Positions 54,910 to 64,000 of a DNA stretch of 64,000 nt are shown in pieces (within the stretch, counting starts at the first letter, position 1; every line of letters starts with the position of its first letter). A model generated the notes under the pieces. That model did no database searches and was not told where the DNA came from. It worked only from the letters and a program-made list of their open reading frames with translations. The DNA is from Quercus robur (lineage: Eukaryota > Streptophyta > Magnoliopsida > Fagales > Fagaceae), in contig NC_065544.1 of NCBI RefSeq assembly GCF_932294415.1, positions 38,124,310 to 38,188,309 of the forward strand. The letters are read 5' to 3'. The translations under genes were made by a program, and so were the position numbers.

Positions 54910-55675
54910 TATTACCGTTAGTCACGTTAGCATTTTTCATGCATCACTTGACGACAATGACTATTTTGGCATAATATCAAGAAATGACTAAATTGACATA
55001 TTTGAAAGGTTAGGGACTACATTGACATACACCATAAAGGTTAGAGACCAAATATGTGATTTACCCTTTCATAAAATATATGAATAACTAAAAGATTAAA
55101 TCGGGACTTAGAATAAAATAGTGATTTACAAAATGACAGTTTATTATAACTTTGTACACTATGGATATTTCATGGAGAGGTCAAATGATATTATATTAGA
55201 GTCTTGGGATATAATTTATTAATAAGGCTTAGAGTGCAATTATATTTCTATAGTGGTACTTGTTATATAATCAATGGTAATTTTGGGCTTGTCAAGAGTT
55301 GATGGAAGCCCAAAGCCCATTGAAGCTAGAGCCTTATTTATCCATTTGGTCCCATCCCAAGCCACACACTAAAGCCTAATTGGGTTGGCCTAAAAGGCTA
55401 ACTCAATTAAATAATCAGTTGTTTATTTAATAAGATTTATTAAATAAAGTAACTGTCTAAATTGTTAAAACGTACGTACGATTAAAAGAGGAGAAAACAG
55501 TTTTCTCTTTGCTCTCTCTTGAACATAGTTTTCAACAATAAGAAAAAGTATGTATGTAAGAATTGATTGAGAGACTGCACATCTTGGGCACTATGTGGAA
55601 TTTGGATGAAAACTGAAGGTTTTCTCAGGATACTATCTACTTGTTGTTTTTGTTTTTCACTACATCAAGGTTCGT

Positions 55676-56740
55676 AGAAATGGCAACGGGTCGGGTTTGA
55701 AGCAGGTTTCTTTATGCCCGAACTTGCCCGATAGGCCTACCCCCATTACCCGAATCTGACCCGTTTAATAAATAGGTTTTTTTTTTTTTTAATTAATTTT
55801 TTTAATTTTTTTATATTTTATTTTTATTTTTTAACCCCCAACCTGCCTCGTTGGGCCCTGTCTAGCCATGTCAAGTTTAGGCCTAATTTGCGGCCTAAAT
55901 TGTGGCCCAATCCTATGAGCACGGTCCTGTGCTTGCAAATCAACTTGGTGATTCCTAAGAAAATCACAAACATCAACAAAACACAAATAGAAAGATTAAA
56001 AAAAAAAAAAAAAAAAAAATTCAAAATCAGAATTTGTGTACTGAAATTAAAAGCAACAAAAAACAAATCCAAAGGCCGACTAATTTAAACCTAATCCATC
56101 AAATCCATCAACAATCCAAATGCAATTTAAAACAACAAACATGTTCATCAAAACACAATACCCAAAGATTTCATCAACATTCAACTAGTAATGATTTTAT
56201 CAAAAAAAAAAAAAAAACATGTTCAGAAGGCCGGCGATGAGGCGGCGATAGAGCCTGAGGGCCAGTTGTGACAGATTTCCTCAACAAGTTACGAACCCAA
56301 AGTTATTAAAAAATAAAGTAACGACGAACCTCTGACGATCGGTGAGGTGGTGACAGAGCTTGAGAGCTGGTGGTAAGAGTGAGTAAGGGTGGGACTTGAG
56401 AGTGAGTGAGAGTGGGTGAGGAGAGTGAGGGGGAGGGGCGATGCAATGGGTGGTGGGTTGTTGATTGTTGTGTTGTGAAATGAGAGTGGGTGAGGAGAGT
56501 GCAGGGAGATGGGGGGTGGCTGAGGAGAGTGAAGGGAGATGAGGGTTAGGGAAGTTAGGTTTATATATATATATATATATAGGTTTTTTGGTAATTTTGC
56601 TTTTAAGCGAGTCAGGTCCGGGTTCGGGTTCGGGGTGCGTATCACTAAAACCCGCACCTGACCCAAACCCGCTTTGGGTTTTATTTTAAGAACCCAAACC
56701 TGACCCTATTGTTTTGCGGGTCGGGTAAAATCCGGCCATT
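55676..56740. mobile_element. CGGGT-rich terminal-inverted-repeat element
   Basis: The left end reads AATGGCAACGGGTCGGGT, and the reverse complement of the right end reads AATGGCCGGATTTTACCCGA then CCCGC. Both are rich in CGGGT/ACCCG blocks (such as GGTCCGGGTTCGGGTTCGGG at about 56616), a composition seen in a common plant non-autonomous DNA transposon type. A poly-A run (55999-56020) and TA repeats (56563-56581) lie inside. No transposase. It sits exactly between two Copia-type LTR sequences and its target duplication is not visible. Confidence 0.55.
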
Positions 56741-58267
56741 TGTTGGAAAAATTGGTTTTGCATGTCATACAAAACACACAGCGGAAGCAACAATCACGAA
56801 TCTACTTCATCCATGAGAGATAACATGTAATCTTGAATTCTAGAACAAAGAATAGAAAGCATACCTTGATGCAGTGAAATTCAAAACCAAGACTTGAGAA
56901 TACCTTTAATCTTCATCTCAATTCCACATGATACCCAAGAAGTGTGATCTCTTAATCAGTCTTTTTGTACGTTGATTCTCAAAGAAAGTTCTTCTTCTCA
57001 TTATAGAGAAAAACTATTTTCTTTTCTTTTTATCACACGTACATAAAAATTACCTTGGTAGTTACTTTATTTAATAACTCTTATTAAATAAAAACTGATT
57101 ATCTAATTGGGTTAGCCTTTTAAGCCTACCCAATTGGGCTTTAATTTGTGGCTTGAGATGGGACCAAAGGGAACAAATAAGACTCTAGCTCCAATGGGCC
57201 TTGGGCTTTCTATCAACTCTTAACAAGTCCAAAGTTACCATTAATTATATTTAAGGATTTTACTAATGTGTGCCCTTAGTAAACCAATTTTAGAAAAAAG
57301 TTTATCGAAAATTGAAAAAGTTTTGACAACTTTTTCAATTCCAAATAAAATTTTTCTAAAAATGGATTTGTTAATGTGTGTCCTAAGTGCACACATTAAT
57401 TGGACCCTATATTTAATACCACTAAATAAATATAATTGCACTCTAGGCCTTATTAATAAATTATATTTCAAGGCTCTAATGATATCATTTGACCCCTCCA
57501 TGAAATATCCATAGTGAACAAAGTCATAATGAACTGTCACTTTGTAAACAACTATTTTATCCTTGAGTACCTGGTTTAATCTTTTAGTTATTCACATTTA
57601 TTGCAATCCGATTTCAATAAATATAATCTTTAGTAACTCCTTACTAAAGTGGGCGCCTTGAATAACTAGTTCCCATTAAACTTATCTCAAGAGGATATTT
57701 TGTGTCTCTATGGAAAGAGATTATGGATTCCATATTGAGAATATGTGTTCCCTCAACACTACGTGTGGTTACCCAACATACTAAGGTTTTGACCGTGAAT
57801 ATTAGATTTTATTCTTGATATATCAAAGTAACTTACATTTTATGATTAGGTTCACTATCATCTTAGGATTGAGAGTCTATAAAATTAGAAGTCGTGAGAT
57901 TAATTATTTAGGTGACAGTTGTTGATTGAATAATTAATCTCACAGCGGTCTAGTTCAATATGTTTTAACTCTTAAGACACATCAACTAGAAGTCTCTACT
58001 TCCATGATCAAGACAAACCATCTTGGTTGATGTGTTATAGTCTTTGCAGATGAAGTGCCCAGTTTCATCACCGACTATGAACTATATTTTGAGTTTACAA
58101 GGAACTTGTGATTTATATCTTCTGTGACTAAATCACATAAATCACATACAATGCATCTCAAAGACTATGATAATGTCCCATTAGTTCATAAATAGTCTCA
58201 TATAATTAAACAACTTAATTATTTATGACATGCCAATAAATTAGATTTTAGGGCATAAACCCCAACA
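56741..58267 (-). repeat. 3' LTR of the Copia element
   Basis: On the minus strand it begins TGTTGGGGTTTATGCCC and ends TTTTTCCAACA. It is about 1.5 kb including a 153-bp MITE. It shares its body with the split plus-strand LTR at 45257-55675 and with the partial LTR at 63283-64000. Confidence 0.88.
57255..57407. mobile_element. 153-bp MITE inside the Copia LTR, 9-bp target duplication
   Basis: Flanked by a perfect TATATTTAA (57246-57254 and 57408-57416). The ends are inverted: TTACTAATGTGTGCCCTTAG on the left, ATTAATGTGTGCACTTAG on the reverse complement of the right, both leading to TTTTAGAAAAA. The matching place in the other LTR (about 63784) is empty. A 9-bp duplication suggests a Mutator-type MITE. 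Confidence 0.9.
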
Positions 58268-58280
58268 ATCTCCCACTTGC
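58268..58280 (-). other. polypurine tract of the Copia element
   Basis: On the minus strand GCAAGTGGGAGAT lies directly before the LTR start TGTTGG, the usual place for the plus-strand primer of a Copia element. Confidence 0.8.
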
Positions 58281-60300
58281 CCTCAAAGACAATTTACCAT
58301 ATATTTGACACTTATTTCCCTTTAGAGTAATTCATAGTTTCCCTAAGGCAAGGTTTGGAAACAAGTTTTAGCCAGATTTATTGCGTAAATTATCTTTACT
58401 ACTACTATATCTCAAGTACGCAAATCTCTCTAATGAAATAATACTTAACGCTTAATGTGTATCTTCACCACCTAGGATGAACACATATCTTGAAGTCCAA
58501 CTTCATGAATCACAATCAAACTACAAGTCAGTATTTGTACAACTAGTAACCATCAAATCCTTACTTTAGTGGACAAGCATATAATCCCTCATTCTCCTAA
58601 GATATTAGAGTATATGCTTTACTCCCACTAAATTAAGTGATCTTAGATTCAATTGATATTTGCTTACCATGCCTACCGCAAAATTGATATTTAGTTTAGT
58701 ATATAGCATAGCATAAAAACTTCCTATTGATATAGAATAAGGAACCGTCTTAATATGCTCTTCCTTTTATATGTCTTAGGACTATAGTCCTATATAAAGG
58801 AACTTCAAACTTAAAAGGAAAGAATCCTTTCTTGAAGTATTACATTTTATACTTGGCTAGAGTCTAATATATTTAAGCAGTTTGAGATAGACCCAACATC
58901 CTAATTTCTGAATTTTAAAAAAGTTTAATTCTTAGGATGTGACCAGTCTTTCCCAAGTACTTTATATCAAACTGAACTAGACAACAAAAATCTCCATTGA
59001 TGACAATAACTCTACATCATTCTAAATGATTAGAATGTCATCAACATACATTAAGAAATTTATTATTCTACATAACTTTTACACACATAAAGCCTTTTAA
59101 TACTTGATCAAAATCAAACAACTTGATTGCTTGATCAAAGATGATATTTTATGATTCAGATGTTTGCTTTAGTCCATAAATGAACTTTAAGCAACTTGTA
59201 TACTAAACACTACTGGTTCTTTGCTACGAACAAGTCTAATTACATCATACAGATGTTTTTCCTCAAGATTGCTACTAAAAGAAGCTTTCTTATCCATTGC
59301 CATATTTCATCCGAATGAAATATAGTGAATAAGAGAATCTTGATAGAATCAAACTTAACTATTGGTGAAAAAATCTTCTCATAATTGAACCATTTCTTTT
59401 GAATAAATCATTTCACCACTAGTCTTGATTTTGAAGGTTTTCACATTCTAATCTATCAATCTCATTTTCTTGTAGACCTATTTGAAAACAATAGGCTTAA
59501 TGTCATTAGGCATCTCTACAAGTTCTAGACTTTAAATAGAATCCAATTCTATTCACATAACCTTGATCCAATAATCATATTCATATCAACTATTGCCTTT
59601 ATGTAGGACCGAGGATCAAATTCATATCCTTATGGAATGACTTCAAAAGTTTATTCCAAAAGTATGAATCTATTTGATAATCCTCCCACTACGATATTGT
59701 ACCAGTGTAATAGTTATCTACAGAATAATGTCTTGTAGTGTATCTAATACAACCATCTCATTTTTAAATGTATTCTATAGTTGTTCTACAACAAATACTG
59801 ACATTTTTCTTCTAGAACAATCTACCTTTAAAAGAGCCCTATTCCTCATTTATGTATGCATTGACTTGAAGAAGTCATTGGAGCTTTATTCCTTTACAAA
59901 AAAGGAGCCCTAGATCATATTATCCTCTAAATAGAATTCATACACTGGGAAATAACAAAATAATGGTTCTAAAAGCCCATCTTTCACTAATCTTGAATAT
60001 CATTTAGATTAATAAGATCTAGACATAAGTGCCAAAACATACAATACCAAAGGATGAAAACTTTCTCTTTAAAAAGTAAAACATGTAAATTTCCATCTAG
60101 AAAACAATCATGGACAATGCTTAGCTTTACCAAAATGGAAACACATCCCTTTTGGTCATACTTTTGAGTCTAATTTCCTTTTGGCAACTACTAGGACAAC
60201 TAGCTTGTCCAACTGTTTGGTATTATAATTCTTTTTCTTACCATCCTTATCTTTCGGTTCAGGCTAAGAATTTGAATTAAATCGTATTGATCCTAGCCTT
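58281..60300 (-). pseudogene. decayed Copia pol region (RT and RNase H traces)
   Basis: Minus-strand translation shows Copia-type reverse transcriptase traces: the YVDD box at 59037-59048 and a stretch near 59110-59200 resembling the KLxxSIYGLKQASRxWN region. RNase H-like traces lie between the RT and the 3' LTR. The region is broken throughout and is listed as a fossil. Confidence 0.6.
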
Positions 60301-61199
60301 AGCTTTTAGGATGTCTTCTGTTGCGTAGAACTCACTCATCAATTCAGATAATATAAAAAGAATTTATTTTCAAAACAATCTGAATTGATCAAATGATTCT
60401 AATAAGGACTTGTGGATCATATCCAAATGAGGTTAACATTTAAACTCTACATCCAAGAATTCCAATTCATTTTAAAATTAAAACATTTTCATAAAATGAT
60501 ATAGAATTGGAACTCCTTAAGCCTTTCTTAACACTCAATATGATTCATACCAAATATCTCATTTAGACTTAATATAAAGTTTAAGTCTAGTACTAACTCT
60601 TGCATCTCATACTGTAGTACAATTAAGATAGAAGCCAAAATAACATTTTAGCATTGCAATGGAGATTATGATCACATCATAAGCTATTTTCCATAAGTGC
60701 ATCATGTATAGGAAATTATGACAATGCTAAATCGAAACATAAATATGTACTTCATCTCCTTTAAGCACCATGTCCAAAATTATTTTTTAGTTAATGTAAT
60801 TCAATTAAAATTGTAGTTAGAGAACAAAAAATCATGACAACTTTATTTTGAGACCATGAACATAAATACAAGGACATTATTATTGTGCATCCATAATCAT
60901 ATAATATGGAACCCGAAAACCATACTATACTAGGTGCAACGACAACCCAATTCATGTCTATAATTCCTTGGTAGCAAGTATATTATAAACACCATAATTG
61001 ATTGAGAATTAGTCTCATTATTAGTGCTATCATGATAACTCTTATCAAATACTAATAATATGCCGTATTAACTTTAGCCTTTAAGTAATAATGACATAGC
61101 TCCTTTGGGAGGTTAACATTACACTTAGTCTAGCGTACACCATTATCTAGAATCATGTGTAGCCACATTTCATCTCCCTTATAGTGTTTAAACTTTTAG

Positions 61200-61680
61200 T
61201 ACCATGAAACAAAACACCCTTCTTTAGGATTGTGAGGCATATACGCCAAGACGAGGTGCTTGTTCACGCTACTTTAAACGGATAAGTTCAATCTTGTAGT
61301 ACTATGAAGTAAATAGCCTCCTTTGGGATCACGAGGCATATATGCCAAGACAAGGTGCTTACCCACACTATTATGAACCGATAATGGAGGCCGTCAGATC
61401 TAACCCTTGTATCTCTCTCCCACTAGAAATTTTAAAAGAAGTAGATTGTCTTGAAATCATTGTGATCTCATCACAATTTTAACCCTACACATCAAATGTG
61501 TTTAATTGTTTAAATTCATTGTGATGTTACTAAGTCACGTCACAATAACGTAATGAACATTCGCGCAATCACAAAGAAGTTTAATAATGTAATCCGTGAA
61601 GTAAATACCCTCCGCTTGGAATGCAAGACTCGAAGTCAAGACAAGGTATCTATTCACATTACAATAAACTTAGCAAAAGG
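61200..61680. repeat. tandem repeats of about 105 bp in the Copia leader region
   Basis: A block containing GAGGCATATACGCCAAGACG and AGGTGCTTGTTCAC near 61230 recurs near 61335 as GAGGCATATATGCCAAGACA with AGGTGCTTACCCAC, and more weakly near 61630 (AGTCAAGACAAGGTATCTAT). The region lies on the 5' LTR side of the element, upstream of the pol remnants. Confidence 0.65.
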
Positions 61681-62168
61681 GTTATTTTAGCACTCCTATT
61701 GGTTATTTGGGTTTTTCTTAAATAATTGTGATCCCATCACAACTAATAACCTTGCACTTATTGAAGACTCTAATCTCATTAGAATCCCGAACTAAAGTGG
61801 AAGTTGTAAACTATTTAGGATTCCTTTAAACACTAATGGATCAAAAATTAGTTATATAGAACTCTATCCTTAATTTACTAGATAAAGTATTCTAATCTCA
61901 TTAGAAACTATATAACTTTAATTAGAATTTTAATCTCATTAAAGACCTCTAATTAAAATAAATTAAGGACTTTTAATCATAAATCAATTTAGGACTAAGA
62001 GTTCTATTTAACTAACATCTTTGATCTCATTAGGTCTTTTAGTTAGAGAATGATTAATGTATGTCCTTAACTTTTAAGGACTATAAAATTAATCACATAG
62101 CCTTGCTTTTTATCAAAGTTTTAACATTTAGTGAAAAAACAAGTGAAAATTCAAAATTCAGTGCCTTT

Positions 62169-62432
62169 GATCGGTCGAACCTATTACTCGATCGATCGAA
62201 AAATGAAGAAATTCATCACAAAGGTTCTACCTTGTTTGATTGATTCTCGATTCTTGTTCGATCGATTGAAATCAACATTTGATTGGTCGAAAGGAATTCT
62301 CGATCGATCGAGACAATGAAGAATTTCATCATAGTGTTTTTGCCTGACTCGATTGGTTCTCGATTCCTATTCGATCAATCGAAAAGTACATTCGATCGAT
62401 CGAAAGGAATTCTCGATCGATCGAAACTCGCA
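62169..62432. repeat. TCGATCGA-rich tandem repeat in the Copia leader
   Basis: Two full units and one partial unit of about 113 bp. Each has one or two CGATCGATCGAAA-type palindromes, AATGAAGAA(A/T)TTCATCA and a GATT(G/C)(A/G)TTCTCGATTC block. The TCGATCGA palindromes are very dense for AT-rich DNA. The plus-strand reading frames here are compositional. Confidence 0.8.
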
Positions 62433-63054
62433 AAAAGTGAATTTTTCCAGAATTTTATAGCAGCTGTTTTTCACAGTTTTTGCTATTTTCCATCAAAAAC
62501 ACCTTTTTGATTTTATGAATGAAGATTTACAAATCAAACATTAAGGTTTTCAAGATCATTATCAAGAACCCTAATAATGCTAGAAACCCTTGAAAACATA
62601 ATCCTAATCTCATTAGGAATAAATATCATAATCCAAGCATTAACATACTGTTGATCATAAAAAAATATGTATAATGCAAGGCAAGCAACAATATGATGAA
62701 TCCTTTATAAACAATGAAAGAAGACACCTTCATAAAAGGATATACTTTGGACCACTTCATCCTTTACAAACGTTTTGCATACAAACCCATATATATATAT
62801 ATATATGATATACGGATTCAATACATCCAAGGCAATTAACACATGCTTATAAGATGGCCAACAAGCATTCACGTTAAATTGTCTTATTATCATTATCCCA
62901 AATAACGAAAACAAAGATGGCCATGGAAACAGATATTAACACGTTAATAGCATCAACAATAGTTATTGAATAAAATGCAACAGCTATACCCAATTGCCTA
63001 CTATATCCAAGCGGTGCAAAACGTCCAAGCAGTGCAAAGCGTAATGCTCACACT

Positions 63055-63055
<1 letters not shown>

Positions 63056-63086
<31 letters not shown>
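63056..63086. repeat. (TA)n microsatellite
   Basis: About 15 TA dinucleotides near the 5' LTR side of the Copia element. A similar shorter run lies at about 62790-62807. Confidence 0.9.
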
Positions 63087-63089
<3 letters not shown>

Positions 63090-63268
63090 TTTTATTTAGG
63101 ACTTTAAAACTGATGCTATGAATCTCTAAAGATATCCAAATCGAAGATCACGATAATATCAAAAATATGTAGAAATGTTACTGTAGAAAACTAGAACACC
63201 AAGAAAACAGATTTTCTTTTATTCTAAAACTCAATCACATGTTATACAAGCATGATATTGAAAACCTG

Positions 63269-63280
63269 GCTCTGATACCA
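63269..63280 (-). other. primer-binding site of the Copia element
   Basis: On the minus strand TGGTATCAGAGC, followed by CAGG, begins two bases after the end of the 5' LTR. This is the standard complement to the 3' end of initiator tRNA-Met used by plant Copia elements. Confidence 0.9.
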
Positions 63281-63282
63281 AT

Positions 63283-64000
63283 TGTTGGAAAAACTGGTTT
63301 TGCATCTCATACAAAACACACAGCGGAAGCAACAATCATGGATCTACATCATTCATGAGAGGTAACATGTAACCTTTAATTCTAGAACAAAGAATAGAAA
63401 ACGTACATTAATGCAGTGAAATTCAAAACTAAGACTTGAGAATACCTTAAATTTTCATTTCAATTCTACATGGTACCCAAGAAGTGTGGTCTCTCAATTA
63501 GTCTTTTTGTACGTTGATTCTCAAAGCAAGTTATTCTTCTCATTATAAAGAAAAATTGTTTTTTTTTTTTTTTTCGTCATACGTACATAAAAACTACCTT
63601 GGTAGTTACTTTATTTAATAATTTTTATTAAATAAAAACTGATTATCTAATTTGGCCTACCCAATTGAGCTTTAGTTTGTGGCTTGAGATGAGACCAAAG
63701 GGAACAAATAAGACTCTAGCTCCAATGAGTCTTGGGCTTTTCTGTCGACTCTTGACAAGTCCAAAGTTACCATTAATTATATTTAATATCACTATATAAA
63801 TATAATTTCACTTTAGGTCTTATTAATAAATTATATCCCAAGACTCTAATGATATCATTTGACCCCTTCATGAAATATCCATAGTGAACAAAGTCATAAT
63901 GAACTGTTACTTTGTAAACAACTATTTTATTCTTGAGTATCCTGTTTTATCTTTTAGTTATTTACGTTTATTGAAATCCGATTTCGATAAATATAATCCT
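63283..64000 (-). repeat. 5' LTR of the Copia element, cut by the window end
   Basis: About 718 bp visible, matching 56741 onward (GGTTTTGCAT, ACAAAACACACAGCGGAAGC, TTCTAGAACAAAGAATAG). It lacks the 153-bp MITE seen in the other LTR. Confidence 0.88.

Larger units (their letters stand above)
45943..55066. mobile_element. Mutator-like (MULE-type) insertion with 10-bp target duplication
   Basis: The ends are inverted repeats: left GGTAAATTACAAAGTTGGTC, reverse complement of right GGGTAAATCACATATTTGGT, followed on both sides by variants of GTCCCTAA(T/C)CTTTCA and CAATTTAGTC. A perfect TTTCATAAAA lies on both sides (45933-45942 and 55067-55076), fitting the 9-10 bp duplication of Mutator-type elements. 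Inner stretches at about 46025-46320 and 49265-49490 are also inverted copies (ACCTCCATGGC, then a GGTGACCTTGAACTCGTC-like run), so the original terminal repeats were long, and the right one is now split by the Helitron-like insertion. No transposase is seen. Without the nested insertions the element would be about 1.5 kb. Confidence 0.8.
45257..55675 (+). mobile_element. Copia-type LTR, plus orientation, split by a 9.1-kb nested insertion
   Basis: The left part (45257-45942) begins TGTTAGGGTTTGTGCCCTA and the right part (55067-55675) continues the same LTR to CACTACATCAAGGT. Together they match the two minus-strand LTRs at 56741-58267 and 63283-64000 over more than 1.2 kb. No internal region of its own is attached, so it is a solo or partial LTR. 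Its far end is missing where the CGGGT-rich element begins. It is an old copy. Confidence 0.8.
56741..64000 (-). mobile_element. decayed Ty1/copia element, truncated by the window end
   Basis: In minus orientation the parts are: right-hand 5' LTR (63283 to beyond 64000), primer-binding site (63269-63280, TGGTATCAGAGC type), a leader with tandem repeats, a decayed coding region, a purine-rich tract (58268-58280) and the 3' LTR (56741-58267). The coding region still shows Copia reverse transcriptase traces, including the YVDD box at 59037-59048. No long open frame survives; it is broken many times and is a fossil. By eye the two LTRs agree at roughly nine positions in ten, so the insertion is not recent. 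Confidence 0.85.

Noticed and set aside
57241-57540. Overlapping frames of about 80-100 codons on both strands
   Set aside because: They cross the MITE inserted in a Copia LTR and reflect its inverted repeats.
62061-62510. Three plus-strand frames with repeated IDRSK-type peptides
   Set aside because: They are readings of the TCGATCGA tandem repeat, on the strand opposite to the Copia element.
1-64000. CRISPR arrays, bacterial operons or phage-like systems
   Set aside because: No direct repeats with regular unique spacers and no such genes; the repeats present are plant microsatellites, tandem duplications and transposons.

Overview
The window is nuclear DNA of a woody eudicot. It has spliced plant genes with GT-AG introns, AT-rich spacers, many microsatellites and a dense mix of plant transposons. 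The SINE, MITE and LTR types remind me of oak, chestnut and beech relatives (Fagaceae), but that is an inference from memory and I ran no search.

Host genes, left to right. (1) A tRNA-Glu(CTC) gene lies at 5741-5812. (2) A complete eight-exon DJ-1 family gene, closest to plastid DJ1C, runs on the minus strand (7414-12951). (3) A divergent LOB-domain (LBD)-like reading frame (14422-14748) is followed by a palindromic array of acidic repeats. (4) An apparently intact ten-exon gene for the beta subunit of 3-methylcrotonyl-CoA carboxylase, MCCB, lies on the plus strand (20582-26322; about 571 aa predicted). (5) A tandem second MCCB copy (29653-39135) is a pseudogene, broken by small indels, a lost splice donor and an altered end, and stretched by insertions. 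(6) An intact intronless UGT73-type UDP-glycosyltransferase (40589-42016) is followed by a decayed tandem copy (43688-45115). From memory, Arabidopsis chromosome 4 carries DJ1C (At4g34020), MCCB (At4g34030) and the UGT73B cluster (about At4g34131-34138) in the same neighbourhood, so this looks like conserved microsynteny.

The rest is mostly mobile DNA. 1.27-5.1 kb is an old L1-type LINE on the minus strand. 13.9-19.3 kb is simple repeats, a probable TIR element and SINE-bearing tandem duplications. Two related solo LTRs sit at 19308-20098 and 30442-31208. Both MCCB copies carry the same chromovirus scrap in intron 2, so that insertion predates the gene duplication. A hAT-like element, a solo LTR, a 44-bp retroposon stub, a short retroposed tail, a LINE fragment and a MITE cluster occur only in the second copy and came later.

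From 45.2 kb on there is almost no host gene content. A Copia-type LTR is split by a Mutator-like insertion with a perfect 10-bp target duplication (45943-55066). That insertion contains a 2.2-kb solo LTR and a Helitron-like segment carrying scraps that resemble exons of SmE and of an mRNA-export adaptor, plus another solo LTR. A CGGGT-rich element follows, then a decayed Copia element on the minus strand (56741 to beyond the window end), whose left LTR holds a 153-bp MITE. No CRISPR array or bacterial-type system is present.
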